Positions 1-8,789 are shown, counted from the first letter of the stretch. The stretch is DNA of 64,000 nt from Couchioplanes caeruleus (GCF_023499255.1 NZ_CP092183.1:4956501-5020500), one strand, 5' to 3'. The notes: generated from the sequence alone by a model not told the origin. Numbers and translations are program-made.

Positions 1-194
1 ACCACGGCGTGTCCCCGGGTCGGGCGCAGGAAGTCCAGCAGCAGGCGGATGGTGGTGGTCTTCCCGGCCCCGTTCGGCCCGAGGAACCCCATCACCTCCC
101 CGGCGCGGACGGCCAGGTCGAGCTCCTCGATGCCGCGGCGGGGACCGTAGAACTTGGTCAGCCCCTCGGTCAGCACGGCGGTGTCCGGCGTCAT
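1..194 (-). CDS. ABC transporter ATP-binding protein (N-terminal part only)
   Basis: The ATG is at 194 and the reading frame runs off the left edge of the window, so only the first 64 or so residues are present. They form the start of an ABC ATPase: a GLTKFYG beta-strand, then the Walker A motif [10 protein letters not shown] at about residues 39-48, followed by [13 protein letters not shown]. The spelling [17 protein letters not shown] and the following LxPTxG are typical of DrrA/CcmA-type drug or polyketide export ATPases, but the substrate cannot be read from this fragment. The signature and Walker B motifs lie outside the window. Confidence 0.9.
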   Translation of the reverse strand, partial: MTPDTAVLTEGLTKFYGPRRGIEELDLAVRAGEVMGFLGPNGAGKTTTIRLLLDFLRPTRGHAV

Positions 195-233
195 GCGCCC
201 ATCGTCGCGATCAAGACCCGCGGAATCCAGGTC

Positions 234-490
234 GGCATCCGGCCGGGACCGGCACCCGATCGTTGCTGACATCCGGAACCGGACGCTCAGACCTGCCGGG
301 ACCACGCTCGGCATCCGGCCCGGACCGGCACCCGATCGTTGCGGACGCCCGGAACCGAAGGGCCAGATCTCGGCGGGACCACGCTCGGCATCCGCCCGGA
401 CCGGGATCCGGGCGGCCTCGGCGCCGTCGACCCGCACGCGCGATCGTCGCCGACATCCGGAACCGGACGCTCAGATCTGGCGGGACCAGG
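234..490. repeat. Degenerate tandem repeat, about 77 bp x 3
   Basis: Three copies begin at about 234, 310 and 387 with GGCATCCG, giving periods of 76 and 77 bp. All three contain a C/GGGACC..GATCG core and end in a CAGATCT/CAGACCT..GGGACCA segment. The third copy carries an insertion of roughly 25 bp. Its last part runs into the 3' end and stop codon of the membrane-protein gene ending at 471, so the array looks like amplification of that gene's tail. It fills the whole gap between the ABC ATPase start and that gene. No gene is seen in it. Confidence 0.75.
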
Positions 491-1055
491 CGACGACGAA
501 CGCCGCCGCGCCGAGGGTCAGCACCGTCGCGGCGGCCGTCACCCAGCGTGGGATGCGGTGGCCCAGCAGTCGCAGGGTCAGCCTGTCCTGCACCGCCGCG
601 ATGCCCGCCATCATGAGGAACCCGGCGGGAGAAAGCAGCAGGCCGACGAGGAAGTGCACCGCCCACGCCCCGCCCTTGCCCGGGCCGCCCCAGGAGTGGT
701 CGTACGGCCCCGGGTCGACGAAGCCGTACAGCACCCCGCGCATCACGAACAGCGCCTCGACGCCCAGCGGCACGAGGGCGGCGAGGCCGAGCAGGGCGCC
801 GACCAGCCCGTGGCCGATGACCCGTGCGGTGCCCGGTTGCCGCACGACGTCCACGTCGGACCGCCCGAGCACACGCACGCGCAGGCGACGCCACGACCGT
901 ACGGCCGCGGCGGACCGGCCGGTGGATGCCAGCAGCACGGTGACGACGGAGGCCGGAAGCAGGACGGCGCAGAAGGCGACGCTACGACCGGCCGCGCGGG
1001 CGAGCCGGGCTGGGCGGTGGTGGGACCGGGACAGGATTGCCGGTTGTGAAGTCAT
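471..1055 (-). CDS. Four-helix integral membrane protein, unknown function
   Basis: This is a 194-residue protein starting at ATG 1055. It has a basic N-terminus, then hydrophobic segments at about residues 25-45, 85-115, 125-155 and 165-190, with a conserved-looking GPYDHSWGGPGKGG loop between the second and third. It ends in SRQI. It faces the same way as the partial ABC ATPase and lies upstream of it, separated by the tandem repeat, so a link with that transporter is possible but unproven. I do not recognise the family with confidence. Membership of an actinobacterial 'sensor' domain family was considered, but the length and motifs do not decide it. Confidence 0.7.
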   Translation of the reverse strand: MTSQPAILSRSHHRPARLARAAGRSVAFCAVLLPASVVTVLLASTGRSAAAVRSWRRLRVRVLGRSDVDVVRQPGTARVIGHGLVGALLGLAALVPLGVEALFVMRGVLYGFVDPGPYDHSWGGPGKGGAWAVHFLVGLLLSPAGFLMMAGIAAVQDRLTLRLLGHRIPRWVTAAATVLTLGAAAFVVAWSRQI

Positions 1056-1255
1056 GTCCTCAGCGTCGTCCCGGCGCGGGAGGGGCGACACGGGGCTGCC
1101 CCTGCCGTCCAGGCCGTGCCAGCCCCCTTGACGACAGCGCCCGCGAAGGCGTAACCCGATCCCTGCGTTGGAGCGCGAGCACCGCCACGCCCGGCCCCCA
1201 TCGGGTTCGTGGGCGGAGCTGCCGGCGGCCCTGGGTCCCTGACGACCGCATGATC

Positions 1256-1274
1256 CAGCGCAGACGCTGCGCTG
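1256..1274 (-). terminator. Hairpin in the 1056-1366 gap
   Basis: CAGCGCAG and CTGCGCTG form an 8-bp perfect stem with a 3-nt loop. It lies about 90 nt downstream of the stop of the secreted protein at 1367-2536 and may end its transcript. There is no T-run, as is usual in this GC range. I see no gene in the rest of the 311-bp gap. Confidence 0.4.
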
Positions 1275-1366
1275 CGTCCTGGCTGCACCACAGTGGCGAA
1301 ACCGCGCCCCGGCACTGAGCGGGTTCGGCTCCTGCCCGATCACGACCTCGCTGCCCCGCTTCGCTG

Positions 1367-2536
1367 TCAGCCGGTGCGCTCGATGACCGCCCTGATCTCG
1401 CCCGACGCGTCCGAACCGGCGCCCACGCCCCAGAAGCCCGGCGTGCCCGGGATGGCGGCCAGCCCCGACAGGTACGGGTCTGAGCCGGTCACCTTGGGCC
1501 CGTACGTCACCGACCACACGCCGGAGCGGTAGCGCAGGAACAGGGAACCGGGATAGGTGACGTACGGCGGGACCGGGTTGGCGCCGCTCATCCAGAGGTT
1601 GCCGGCCGCGTCGCCCGTGACGGCGGCCAGGCTGCCTGCCTGCAGCGGGATGGTCACGCGCTGCCAGCTGGTGCCGTCCCAGTGCAGGACGAGGGGTTTC
1701 GGGGCGCTGTCGTAGTCGATGGTGCCGACAGCCCACGCGTCGGTGGCCGAACGGGCCCAGACGCTGAGCAGGCGAGCGCTGGAGATTTTCGGGATCGCGG
1801 CGACCCGCCAGGCGGAGCCGGTGCGCTGCACGACGAGTGGTTCGGGGTAGGGGGCGTTGTCGACGTACCACTCGCCGACCGCGAATGCCGCTCCACCGGC
1901 GACCGTGGTGACCGCGTGGAGGCCGCCGGTCCAGGCGTCGGCGCCCGCGACGGCGGGCTTGGTGAAGCGCTGCCCGTCCCACTCGACGATCAGCGCGTGG
2001 CTGTCGCCGCCGGCGAACACAGCCCGGCCGTCACGGGCCGCAACGTCGTTGAGGGCAGAGGCGCCTCCGGTGCCGTTCGGCCGGTGACCCTGCCACGCCG
2101 TGCCGTCCCAGTGGGCGGCGTACGGCGAGAGGGCGTCATCCGTGCCGACCGTCCACACGTCGGACGGGCCGGCCGCGCTGATGCCGGAGAGCGTGATGCG
2201 GTCCTCCGGCAACAGGCGCTCCGACCACGCGCTGCCGTTCCATCGCAGCAGCGCATAGGGGCGGGGTGAGATGCTGCCGTAGCTGTCGTCCTGGTAGCCG
2301 ACGGTCCAGGCGTCGCGCGGCCCGGTCGCGCTGACGTCCACCAGCCGGCTCGCCGGCTTGAGCGGCGGCGAGGCGACGACCCGCCAGTCCGCCACGGCCA
2401 CGGAGTGCCGGGCACCTCGCGCGGTGGCGGCGGACGAAGGCCCCGCCGCAGAAGCGGGCAAGGCACCTGCCGTCACCCCGGCGAGCACCACCCCGAGACC
2501 CGAGGCCACGAAGCCTCGCCGCTGTGAAACCCCCAT
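1367..2536 (-). CDS. Secreted beta-propeller-like protein with WxVG repeats
   Basis: The protein is 389 residues, with ATG at 2536 preceded by AT-rich DNA. The N-terminus SQRRGFVASGLGVVLAGV..ASA looks like a twin-arginine (Tat) signal peptide of about 30 residues. The mature part repeats a short pattern, D-(A/V)-W-(T/A)-V-G, at least three times (DAWTVG, DVWTVG, DAWAVG). Each is followed by HWDG/RWNGxxW segments, which suggests a six- or seven-bladed propeller of the kelch/galactose-oxidase-like kind. No catalytic residues are recognisable. It is probably an exported binding or structural protein. The gene stands alone, with 311- and 364-bp gaps either side. Confidence 0.7.
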   Translation of the reverse strand: MGVSQRRGFVASGLGVVLAGVTAGALPASAAGPSSAATARGARHSVAVADWRVVASPPLKPASRLVDVSATGPRDAWTVGYQDDSYGSISPRPYALLRWNGSAWSERLLPEDRITLSGISAAGPSDVWTVGTDDALSPYAAHWDGTAWQGHRPNGTGGASALNDVAARDGRAVFAGGDSHALIVEWDGQRFTKPAVAGADAWTGGLHAVTTVAGGAAFAVGEWYVDNAPYPEPLVVQRTGSAWRVAAIPKISSARLLSVWARSATDAWAVGTIDYDSAPKPLVLHWDGTSWQRVTIPLQAGSLAAVTGDAAGNLWMSGANPVPPYVTYPGSLFLRYRSGVWSVTYGPKVTGSDPYLSGLAAIPGTPGFWGVGAGSDASGEIRAVIERTG

Positions 2537-2811
2537 GAGAACGCCCCTTTGATCGATGGACCCGCCCAGTCTCATCACGAGGTGTCCGGCCACGCCAGAC
2601 CCGGCCTCGATCGGTAAGAGCTTCGTAAGATCCCTGCCCGACGCAGGCATGCCGCAGCCAGCACGCATGGTGCGATGTCCGGCCACTGTCCACTTGGGAG
2701 CCCCCGCCGGTTGACGACGAGGTTGCGCCGTGCACGCAGCTACACCGCCCAGACGTGACCGCCGGCAGAGCCGGGACAGCCCAACGAGCCTTGCACCCTC
2801 AACGAATAAAA

Positions 2812-2878
2812 CCAACACTGATTGTTGTAATCCGTGCAGCCGAGGTCCAGGATATGGATTAACAACAACGTCCGTTGG
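2812..2878. promoter_or_regulatory. AT-rich imperfect inverted repeat upstream of the DUF2231 gene
   Basis: The arms at 2812-2833 and 2856-2878 share CCAAC at the outer ends and a TTGTTG..TAATCC block at the inner ends, in inverted orientation. This is the most AT-rich part of the 2537-2900 gap. It lies immediately before the Shine-Dalgarno sequence of the gene at 2901, so it is a likely operator or promoter. Nothing else is seen in the gap. Confidence 0.45.
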
Positions 2879-2900
2879 TGAAAACGTTCGGAGGTGCCGA

Positions 2901-3443
2901 GTGGTACGCCTCAGGCCAGGTATGGAACAGGCAAAAAGGCCGGTGAGCGCGCTCGCCGGACCCTACGGACACCCACTGCACCCCGCCCTGGTGGCGGTTC
3001 CCATCGGGGCGTGGATCGCCAGCTTCGTCTTCGACCTTGCTTCGCACGTGGTGGACAACCCGGGCTTCCTCGCCGAGGGCGCACGCTGGTTGATCGGTCT
3101 GGGGGTGCTCGGCGCCCTGGCGGCGGCCACGGTGGGGTTCTTGGATTTGTTCGCGATCCCGACCGGCACGCGAGCATTCCGCACCGCGCTGGTGCACATG
3201 GGCCTCAACCTGGCGGTCACTGTCGGGTTCGCGATCGGGTTCATCATCCGGGGATCACACCCGGCGGCCCCTGTACCGCTCGGCCCACTGGTCCTGTCGG
3301 GGGTGGCGTTGGTGGCGTTGACCGTCTCCGGCTACCTCGGCGGCGAGCTGGCCTACCACTACGGCGTCCGGGTGGCCGACGAGGCCACGCAGCAGGCGGG
3401 CTACGTCTCCACGACCGATGCACCCACATCAGAGGACACGTGA
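2901..3443 (+). CDS. DUF2231 family membrane protein
   Basis: This 180-residue protein has four predicted transmembrane segments. The pattern LAGPYGHPLHPALVAVPIGAW near residue 20 is the hallmark of DUF2231 proteins: a conserved HPLHP just before the first helix, often thought to bind a ligand or heme. The GTG at 2901 was chosen as start because GGAGGTG lies 5-6 nt upstream; an in-frame ATG at 2922 lacks such a site. The C-terminus is polar (DAPTSEDT). Its function is unknown. Family members are found next to cytochromes and stress genes. No operon partner is evident, since the next gene is convergent. Confidence 0.85.
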   Translation: MVRLRPGMEQAKRPVSALAGPYGHPLHPALVAVPIGAWIASFVFDLASHVVDNPGFLAEGARWLIGLGVLGALAAATVGFLDLFAIPTGTRAFRTALVHMGLNLAVTVGFAIGFIIRGSHPAAPVPLGPLVLSGVALVALTVSGYLGGELAYHYGVRVADEATQQAGYVSTTDAPTSEDT

Positions 3444-3601
3444 CGGCCGTCGCGGCACGTGCGGAAACCGCGATGATGCCGACGGCTCGTCCGAGTCGGT
3501 TGGTCACGGATTCGGTGCGCGGCTGCGGTTACACGTGCCCGAGCCAGCTGCGGCGCGGTCAGGGAACGGCGTCCTCGTGAGTGGCACACGTAGTCCGGTA
3601 G

Positions 3602-4192
3602 CTAGACGATCGCGTGGCCGTACTCGGCGGAGAGGGTGCTCAGGTCGGGTTCGCCGTAGCGGTGCACCATTCCGGCGAAGCGGGCCGCCTTGTCCTCGCC
3701 GAAGCGGCGCACCGAGGTCCGGTACGACGCGGCCGTGAGGAACACCGGTGGGTTCTTCTTGCTGTGGAACTTGTCGGCGTACATGACCAGCTCCTCCTCG
3801 CCGGTGTCCGCGAGGTAGTCGCCCGGCGGGATCGGCAGTCCCCGCTCGGCGATGTCGTCGCGGGTGAGCCCCGTGCCGGTGTGATGCGAGCAGAACCGGC
3901 ACAGGACCTCGGGGAGGCCCAGGTCGCGGAGCACCTCATGACCGAGCACCCCGTGCCGGATGTAGTTCGCGTGGTCGAGCGTCCCGGACTTGTCGTACAG
4001 GCGGTACACGCCGATGTCGTGCAGCAGGCATCCGGCCCGGACCAGGGCGGCGTCCACGTCCGCGCGGGGCAGGAACTGTTCGGCGATGCGGCACACGATC
4101 ACGCAGTGGGTGTGGACGGCCTCGAAGGCCTCCCGGGTCGGGGCGAGGCGCTCGTGGAGCGCGCGGATCTCGTCGTCGGTGGGTGGCTGCAC
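3602..4192 (-). CDS. HD-domain metal-dependent phosphohydrolase
   Basis: This 196-residue protein begins at a GTG (4192) with GGAGAA upstream. The HD-domain metal ligands are visible in order: His in HTHCVIV (about residue 29), the HD pair in LLHDIGVY (about 57-58), HH in CSHHTG (about 103) and an Asp in the YADKFH helix. This is the HDIG variant seen in many small cytosolic phosphohydrolases acting on nucleotides or cyclic nucleotides. The substrate is unknown. The gene diverges from the alpha/beta hydrolase at 4240 across a gap of about 47 bp that must hold both promoters. Confidence 0.85.
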   Translation of the reverse strand: MQPPTDDEIRALHERLAPTREAFEAVHTHCVIVCRIAEQFLPRADVDAALVRAGCLLHDIGVYRLYDKSGTLDHANYIRHGVLGHEVLRDLGLPEVLCRFCSHHTGTGLTRDDIAERGLPIPPGDYLADTGEEELVMYADKFHSKKNPPVFLTAASYRTSVRRFGEDKAARFAGMVHRYGEPDLSTLSAEYGHAIV

Positions 4193-4239
4193 GAAGGATC
4201 ATTCTCCAGGCCTGGCCCGTACCGGTTACGGTGGCGCCC

Positions 4240-5667
4240 GTGTCGAGGTGGCGGGTGGTCGTGGTGCTGGGCCTCATCCTGTCCGCCGCCGGCGCCTTCG
4301 GGCTGCACCAGGCGGGCCGCGGCCTGCGCTCCGAGCGCACGTCAGCCGGCGGCGTACCCGTGGAGGTGGTGCGGGCCGCGGACGCCGCGCCGAGACGCCC
4401 GGCCGTCGTCGTCGCGCACGGGTATGCCGGGTCCGGCCGGCTCATGCGGCCGTTCGCCGACACGCTCGCCCGGCGCGGGTTCGTCGTCGCCCTGCCCGAT
4501 CTCGCCGGTCACGCCCGCAACGGCCGTCCGCTGAGCGGGTCCGGCGAGATCGACGCCGAGATGGCCGCCGTCGTCCGGTACGTGCGCAGCCGCGCCGACG
4601 TCGACCCGGCGAAGGTGGTGCTGCTCGGCCATTCGATGGGCGCCGCGGCCGTGGTGCGGGCCGGCGCGGCCGATCAGTCCATCGCCGCGACCGTGGCGAT
4701 CTCGCTCGGCGACGACGCGGCGCCGGTGCGACCCGGTCCGCGGCATCTGCTGCTCGTCGTCGGCGGTCTGGAGCCGGCCGGCATCCGGGACGCGACGAGC
4801 AAGGCGCTCGCCGCGCATCCGGACGGGCGGCGGATGGTACGGGTGCCGCTCGTCGAGCACGCCGGGGTGCTGTTCGCCGACCGTACGCACCGGGAGGCCG
4901 CCCACTGGCTCGAGGACGCCCTGGGCCATCGTCCCGAGCGTCACGTCCTCGCGGCGAAGGATCGGGTCGTGCCCGCGGGACTGCTCCTGGCGGGGCTCGT
5001 GCTGATGGTCGCGGGGGTGATGGTGCGGCCGCGCGGAGCTCCCCCGCCCACCGTGCCGGCATTACCTCGGGGCACGGATCTGTGGTGGCTGGCCGGCGCG
5101 GTGCTCGCCGCTCCGGTGGCGGGGCTGGCCGGTGGCGCGCTGGCCTCCCGGACGCTGCCGTCCACTGTGTCCGGCTATCTCGTCGGGTACGCGGCCGGCG
5201 CGGGTGCCGTCCTGGCCGCCGTCGCGTGCCGTCGCATCACCGTCGCGCCGCCTCGCCCGGCCGCGCTGGTCACGTGTGCCGGGTTCACGGTGGCGGGCAC
5301 GGCGGCGGTGGCCATTCCCATCCACGCGGGGCTGACGTCGGTCGTCCCGTACGGTTGGCACGCCTGGCTCGTGGCGCTGCTGGCGGCGGCGGTCGCGCTG
5401 CTGCTCGGTGGGGCGCACGCCGCCGCGGGGCCGCCGTACAGTGTCGTGGTTCTGGCCCTTGTCTCGGCGCCGCTGCCGGTGGCCGCGGCAGCCGGCCCGG
5501 CCCCCGCCTTCCTCGCGCTGGTCGCCCCGCTCGTGGCCGCGCTCGCCGGGCTGCACCTGCTGCTCGGCGGCCTCGCCTGGCGATCCGGTACGCCGTGGTG
5601 GGCGACCGTGCCGGCCGGCGCGCTGATGCTCGCGTGGCCGGTCGCCGCATCGCTGCCGATCGATTGA
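4240..5667 (+). CDS. Membrane-anchored alpha/beta hydrolase with C-terminal helices
   Basis: With start GTG 4240 the protein has 475 residues. Longer versions to ATG 4183 would overlap the divergent gene. It has an N-terminal signal anchor (about residues 4-25), then an alpha/beta hydrolase fold: an HGYAGSG oxyanion strand, the nucleophile elbow GHSMGAA (Ser about residue 132) and an EHAGV histidine near 206. The second half (about 245-475) is a string of seven or eight hydrophobic helices. A hydrolase fused to a polytopic membrane domain suggests action on a lipid or cell-envelope substrate, but this is inference. A DUF3040 gene follows on the same strand. Confidence 0.75.
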   Translation: MSRWRVVVVLGLILSAAGAFGLHQAGRGLRSERTSAGGVPVEVVRAADAAPRRPAVVVAHGYAGSGRLMRPFADTLARRGFVVALPDLAGHARNGRPLSGSGEIDAEMAAVVRYVRSRADVDPAKVVLLGHSMGAAAVVRAGAADQSIAATVAISLGDDAAPVRPGPRHLLLVVGGLEPAGIRDATSKALAAHPDGRRMVRVPLVEHAGVLFADRTHREAAHWLEDALGHRPERHVLAAKDRVVPAGLLLAGLVLMVAGVMVRPRGAPPPTVPALPRGTDLWWLAGAVLAAPVAGLAGGALASRTLPSTVSGYLVGYAAGAGAVLAAVACRRITVAPPRPAALVTCAGFTVAGTAAVAIPIHAGLTSVVPYGWHAWLVALLAAAVALLLGGAHAAAGPPYSVVVLALVSAPLPVAAAAGPAPAFLALVAPLVAALAGLHLLLGGLAWRSGTPWWATVPAGALMLAWPVAASLPID

Positions 5668-5728
5668 GTCGATCTCCGCATCCTGTGAGGATGGGCGGGA
5701 GGCACGCCGCCGCCGAGGGGGTGATCGC

Positions 5729-5989
5729 ATGCTCAGCGATCGGGACCGGCACGCCCTGCGCGACATCGAGCGCGGCCTGGCCGGCGAGGATCCGGGGTTC
5801 GCGGCCCGGATGGGCGGGCCCGCCGGGGAGCGGCCGCTGCCCACGATCCTGCTGCTCAGCATGCTGCTGTACGTGACCCTGCCGATGGTGGTGTTCTTCT
5901 TCGGCCGCACCGGCGCGGCGCTGACCCTGCTGCTGTTCGCGCTCGCCGTGCTGCTCGTGCTCGTGCGGCGGCAGCTGCACGCCGGCTGA
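5729..5989 (+). CDS. DUF3040 small membrane protein
   Basis: This 86-residue protein begins MLSDRDRHALRDIERGLAGEDPGFAARM, the characteristic N-terminal helix of DUF3040 proteins ('LSxxExxxLxxIExxLxxxDPxFA'). Two hydrophobic helices follow (about 38-57 and 62-80). The start is supported by GAGGGGG a few nt upstream. DUF3040 proteins are common in actinomycetes and have no settled function. It is 61 bp downstream of the membrane hydrolase and may be co-transcribed. It is convergent with, and only 9 bp from, the next gene. Confidence 0.9.
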   Translation: MLSDRDRHALRDIERGLAGEDPGFAARMGGPAGERPLPTILLLSMLLYVTLPMVVFFFGRTGAALTLLLFALAVLLVLVRRQLHAG

Positions 5990-5998
5990 GCTGTGGCG

Positions 5999-6793
5999 TC
6001 ACCGGGCGCCGCGCAGGGTGGCCCAGACGAGCTTGCCGTCGTGGGTGGCCATGGCACCCCACGCGGTGGCCCGGGCGCCGACGATGCGCAGGCCGGCGCC
6101 GCGTTCGCCGGGTGCGCCCGACGACGCGTCCAGCAGCCGTGGGAGCCGCGGGTCGCCGTCGCGGACCGACAGGTGCAGACCGGCGCCGCGGCGCCAGACG
6201 GTGACGGTGACGTCCGTGCCCGCGTGCTCGACCGCGTTGGTCACCAGCTCGGAGACGATGATCCGGGCCGGGTGCAGCAGGTCGGGCATCCGCCAGGCCT
6301 CGCACGCCGCGCCGACCAGGTTGCGGGCCGCGCAGGTGGACAGCTCGTCCGGGGCCCGCTGGATCAGCTGGAGGCGCTGGGTCCAGGGCACCGTGCCGGA
6401 CGCCGCGGCGCGCGCCTCGGCGGGGGTGGACCGCACCGGGAAGTAGCGTTCGACGCCCAGCCGCGTCAGCCGGTCCCGCAGCGGTGTCCCGGGCTCGACG
6501 GCCAGCGCGAGGCGCACCGGCGGGTGCAGGGCCGCCGCCTTCCGGTTGATCGCCACCCACATCGCCGCGCTGGCCGCCAGCGGGTCCTCGAACCCGACCA
6601 GGTCGACGACGATCGCCGCCGGGTGCTCGGCCAGGCACTTGCGCAGGCTCGTGAACGTGTCGGTCGCCGCGCGACGGCCGAAGCGGCCGCGCACGGCGAG
6701 ATCCAGGATGCCGGTCTCGAGGTCGCAGGTGACCGACAGTCCGGACCGGTCCGGGTCGGGGGGCGCGAACAAGTACGGACGAATCACCTCCAT
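5999..6793 (-). CDS. STAS-like plus HATPase_c (RsbW-type) regulatory protein
   Basis: This is a 264-residue cytoplasmic protein. Residues about 20-115 resemble a STAS/anti-sigma-antagonist fold (AAIVVDLVGFEDPLAASAAMWVA). Residues about 150-262 are a GHKL ATPase of the RsbW serine-kinase group, with N-box SELVTNAVEHAG and G-box GERGAGLRIVGARA. Having an antagonist-like and an anti-sigma-kinase-like module in one chain suggests partner switching that controls a sigma factor or other target. No sigma or phosphatase gene is adjacent, so the partner is unknown. Whether the STAS part keeps a phosphorylatable Ser is not clear from the sequence. Confidence 0.8.
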   Translation of the reverse strand: MEVIRPYLFAPPDPDRSGLSVTCDLETGILDLAVRGRFGRRAATDTFTSLRKCLAEHPAAIVVDLVGFEDPLAASAAMWVAINRKAAALHPPVRLALAVEPGTPLRDRLTRLGVERYFPVRSTPAEARAAASGTVPWTQRLQLIQRAPDELSTCAARNLVGAACEAWRMPDLLHPARIIVSELVTNAVEHAGTDVTVTVWRRGAGLHLSVRDGDPRLPRLLDASSGAPGERGAGLRIVGARATAWGAMATHDGKLVWATLRGAR

Positions 6794-6945
6794 CGCGCAC
6801 CCTTCGCTCGGTGCCGCCCGGCGGCGGCCACCTTGCCGAGTCTGGCCAGCGCCTCGCCCGGCGGCAACGCAGGACGGCCCCGATCACTCTGACCAGGGAC
6901 AAGTGGGGGGCGACGATGGAGGCGGCATGATGCAGTTCGATGCGG

Positions 6946-7605
6946 TCAGGCCCGCCGCTGGGTGTCCTCCAGGTAGCGCAGCACGGCGGTCACGCGGCGG
7001 TCGGCGCGGTCGTCGGGCGGCAGGTCCAGCTTCGAGAAGATGTTGCGGATGTGCTTGTGGACCGCTCCCTCGGTGACGAAGAGCCGCTCCGCGATCGCGG
7101 TGTTGCCGAGGCCCTCCGCCATCAGTGCCAGCACGTCGCGTTCGCGCGGGCTGAGCCGGTTCAGCGCGGCATCCGGACGCGTACGGGTCAGCAGCTGCCC
7201 CACCACCTCGGGGTCGATCGCCGTCCCGCCGCCGGCCACCCGGTGCAGGGCCGCGAGGAACTCCTCCACCCGTCCCACCCGCTCCTTCAGCAGGTACCCC
7301 AGCCGGGCCGCGCCCCCGCTGAGCAGCTCGGTCGCGAACGCCTGCTCCACGTACGCCGAGAGCACCAGCACCGCCAGCCCGGGCTGCCGCCGCCGTGCCT
7401 CCACGGCCGCGGTGATCCCCTCGTCGGTGTGCGTCGGGGGCATCCGCACGTCGACGATCGCCACGTCCGGCTTGTGCTCGTCCACCGCGGCCAGGAACGT
7501 CTCGGGCCCGTCCGTGGTGGCCACCACGTCGAGCGACTCCGCGCGCAGCAGCAGCGCGAGCCCCTCCCGCAGCAACGAGTCGTCCTCGGCGATCACGATC
7601 CGCAT
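6946..7605 (-). CDS. NarL/LuxR-type response regulator
   Basis: This 219-residue protein has a receiver domain with acidic pocket EDD near residue 8, the phosphorylated Asp in VAIVDVRMPP at about residue 51 and a Lys in LLKERVG at about 107. It ends in a LuxR-type helix-turn-helix (LSPRERDVLALMAEGLGNTAIAERL) at about 150-205. Its ATG (7605) lies inside the last codons of the sensor kinase gene, a 13-nt overlap, so the two are translationally coupled. It is predicted to be phosphorylated by that kinase and to bind DNA as a dimer; the palindrome at 8876-8891 is the best local target. Confidence 0.95.
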   Translation of the reverse strand: MRIVIAEDDSLLREGLALLLRAESLDVVATTDGPETFLAAVDEHKPDVAIVDVRMPPTHTDEGITAAVEARRRQPGLAVLVLSAYVEQAFATELLSGGAARLGYLLKERVGRVEEFLAALHRVAGGGTAIDPEVVGQLLTRTRPDAALNRLSPRERDVLALMAEGLGNTAIAERLFVTEGAVHKHIRNIFSKLDLPPDDRADRRVTAVLRYLEDTQRRA

Positions 7606-8789
7606 GGCAGCTCCACGGTCAGGGTGGTCGGCCCGCCGGGCGGGCTGGTCAGGGTCAGGGTGCCGTCGAGTGCGTCGACGCGGCGGCGGATGCCGGTCAG
7701 CCCGGAGCCGCCGTCCTCGTCCGCCCCGCCGTGGCCGTCGTCGCCGATGACGATGGTCAGCCGGTCGTTGCGGCGGCGCACGGTCACGGCGGCGTGCTCG
7801 GCGCCGCTGTGCTTCGAGACGTTGGTGAGGGCTTCCGCGACGACGAAGTACGCGGTGGCCTCCACCGACGCGGCGCAGCGGCCGGGTACGTCCACGTCGA
7901 TGCGGACCGGCACGGCGCTGGTGGCGGCGAGGCCGTCCAGGGCGCCCTCGAGGCCGCGGTCGGCCAGCACCGGGGGCAGGATGCCGCGGGCCACCGTACG
8001 CAGCTCCGCCAGCGCCTGCTCGGCGGCGTCCTGAGCCCGGCCCAGGATCTCCCCGGCGCCGGCCGGATCGCGGGTCAGCGCACGGCGGGCGGCGCCCAGC
8101 AGCACCGTGACCGCGACGAGGCGGTTCTGCGTACCGTCGTGCAGGGACCGCTCGATGCGCCGCAGCTCCGTGGCGTGCGCGTCGAGCGCGGCCGCGCGGG
8201 TGGCGGTCAGCTCCGCGACGCGCAGCGAGAGGTCGACGTCGGCGGGCAGGGTGAGCAGCCGGCGCCCCGGCCGGGCCTGCCAGCGGGCCAGCGTGGGGCC
8301 GAAGCCGACCGCCAGCGCGATCCAGGCCACGCCCAGCGCCCACACCCCGAACGCGCCCACCCAGTCGCTGACCACCGGGAAGCCCAGCGACGAGGTCGCG
8401 TCCGCCGGCGGCAGCAGCTTCCACCACAGCGGGAACGTGCCGTCGCGCACGGCGTTGAGCGGGAGCGTGATGCCGAGCACGCCCACGGCGAAGCCGAAGG
8501 TCGCGTGCCAGGCCAGCCAGCGCCATTCGCGGCGCACCGACGGGTCGCGGACCGCGTCGCGCCAGCGGGCCGGTGCCGGCCCGGGCCCGACGATCTCCCT
8601 GCCCCAGCGCGACAGCCGCGCCCGTTCGCGGTCGGCGGCGAAGCGCTGCAGGCGCAGGGCGGTCGGCACGAACAGCAGCCCGACGCCCACCAGGCAGCCG
8701 GCGGCCACGAGGAGCAGCCAGACCGCCGCGACGAAGGCGAGCACCGCCGTGCCGAGCCCGCCGACGAGGCGTTCCAGGGCCTCGCGCAT
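7593..8789 (-). CDS. DesK/NarX-type membrane histidine kinase
   Basis: The protein has 398 residues from ATG 8789; a GTG at 8822 would add 11. The N-terminal half carries about four hydrophobic helices in two pairs. The HisKA_3 dimerisation motif ELRRIERSLHDGTQNRLVAV follows, with the phospho-accepting His at about residue 216. The HATPase has an N-box (EALTNVSKHSGA, about 320) and a G-box (DGGSGLTGIRRR). It is the partner of the overlapping response regulator. The stimulus is unknown; there is no large extracellular domain, so it probably senses something within or near the membrane. Confidence 0.93.
   Translation of the reverse strand: MREALERLVGGLGTAVLAFVAAVWLLLVAAGCLVGVGLLFVPTALRLQRFAADRERARLSRWGREIVGPGPAPARWRDAVRDPSVRREWRWLAWHATFGFAVGVLGITLPLNAVRDGTFPLWWKLLPPADATSSLGFPVVSDWVGAFGVWALGVAWIALAVGFGPTLARWQARPGRRLLTLPADVDLSLRVAELTATRAAALDAHATELRRIERSLHDGTQNRLVAVTVLLGAARRALTRDPAGAGEILGRAQDAAEQALAELRTVARGILPPVLADRGLEGALDGLAATSAVPVRIDVDVPGRCAASVEATAYFVVAEALTNVSKHSGAEHAAVTVRRRNDRLTIVIGDDGHGGADEDGGSGLTGIRRRVDALDGTLTLTSPPGGPTTLTVELPCGS

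Noticed and set aside
471..1982. Extension of the membrane-protein frame upstream to 1982
   Set aside because: The extension is antisense-like, out of frame with the secreted protein on the same strand, and Arg-rich. The ATG at 1055 gives a normal membrane protein.
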